Source: Xanthomonas rydalmerensis (lineage in GTDB: Bacteria; Pseudomonadota; Gammaproteobacteria; Xanthomonadales; Xanthomonadaceae). Taken from it: 64,000 nt of DNA. Location of the stretch: assembly GCF_033170385.1 (NCBI RefSeq), contig NZ_CP126170.1:1512001-1576000 (forward strand). Direction: 5' to 3'. Made by a program: the position numbers and the translations under genes. Below the pieces are notes generated by a model, which made no database searches, was not told the DNA's origin, and was given only the letters and a program-made list of their open reading frames with translations. This document shows, piece after piece, positions 63,907 through 64,000 of this stretch; within the stretch, counting starts at the first letter, position 1; each line of letters opens with the position of its first letter.

Positions 63907-64000
63907 CGCAGTTCCCTCAAACGCACGACGGCGGACCGAAGTCCGCCGCCGTGGGTGTTGCATGGCCAGAACGATCAGGCCGCTTCGCGCGAATGCCCGT

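Noticed and set aside
63975..64000. C-terminal end of a minus-strand gene (GHSREAA then stop) entering at the window edge
   Set aside because: A hairpin at 63929-63948 would suit its terminator, but eight codons are too few to support a gene.

Overview
The window looks like chromosome of a Xanthomonas or a close Xanthomonadaceae relative. Grounds: high G+C, a glycoside-hydrolase cluster whose gene families match the N-glycan (nix) system described in Xanthomonas campestris, TonB-dependent receptors paired with hydrolases, and many copies of a short palindromic repeat starting GTAGGAGCGG. The species cannot be settled by reading. No tRNA, rRNA, CRISPR array, integrase or transposase gene was seen.

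Layout. 1-3.6 kb: the end of cutC, then a divergent secreted pair (Asp-box sialidase-like protein and a GH29 fucosidase). 4.3-6.4 kb: an R-body (reb) locus with a RebB-related protein, a coiled-coil protein, an intact RebB and a decayed RebB copy. 6.8-8.3 kb: an HxlR regulator divergent from a zinc-independent MDR oxidoreductase. 8.4-13.9 kb: an AT-richer island, all on the minus strand, with two overlapping hypotheticals, an AAA_13 ATPase enclosed by two copies of a ~130-bp inverted-repeat element, and two further unknowns with integron attC-like remnants. 13.9-43.5 kb: about 30 kb of minus-strand carbohydrate genes. 44.4-45.4 kb: glucokinase. 45.7-54.8 kb: housekeeping genes (rsmE, bioA, nudE, cysQ, mazG, ynfA, an Mpo1-like gene, SPFH and NfeD genes, gcvT, gcvH). 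55-64 kb: a histone H1-like gene behind a long A-tract-rich spacer, 1.5 kb of degenerate repeats, a serine hydrolase, a GMC oxidoreductase, an MFS protein, a DUF1304 protein and a DUF4442 gene with an early stop.

How the carbohydrate genes fit together. In transcription order the region reads TonB receptor, terminator, GH29, GH18, GH20, GH2, GH3, then a second TonB receptor, GH35, APC permease, PfkB kinase and GH4, then GH125, GH92 and GH35. The families GH18, GH29, GH20, GH2, GH3, GH125, GH92 and GH35 are the eight of nixE-nixL, which trim plant N-glycans. Here the set appears split between GH3 (nixI) and GH125 (nixJ) by a second uptake and catabolic module. Two near-identical LacI-type palindromes (core TGACA-NCGTTGTCA) lie in the divergent region between the first receptor and glucokinase, suggesting shared sugar-responsive control.

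The least explained parts are the cassette-like island (8.4-13.9 kb), the reb locus with its degenerate copy, the insertion inside the nix cluster, and repeats that have entered coding sequence: one supplies the nixJ stop codon and one encodes part of the nixI signal peptide.
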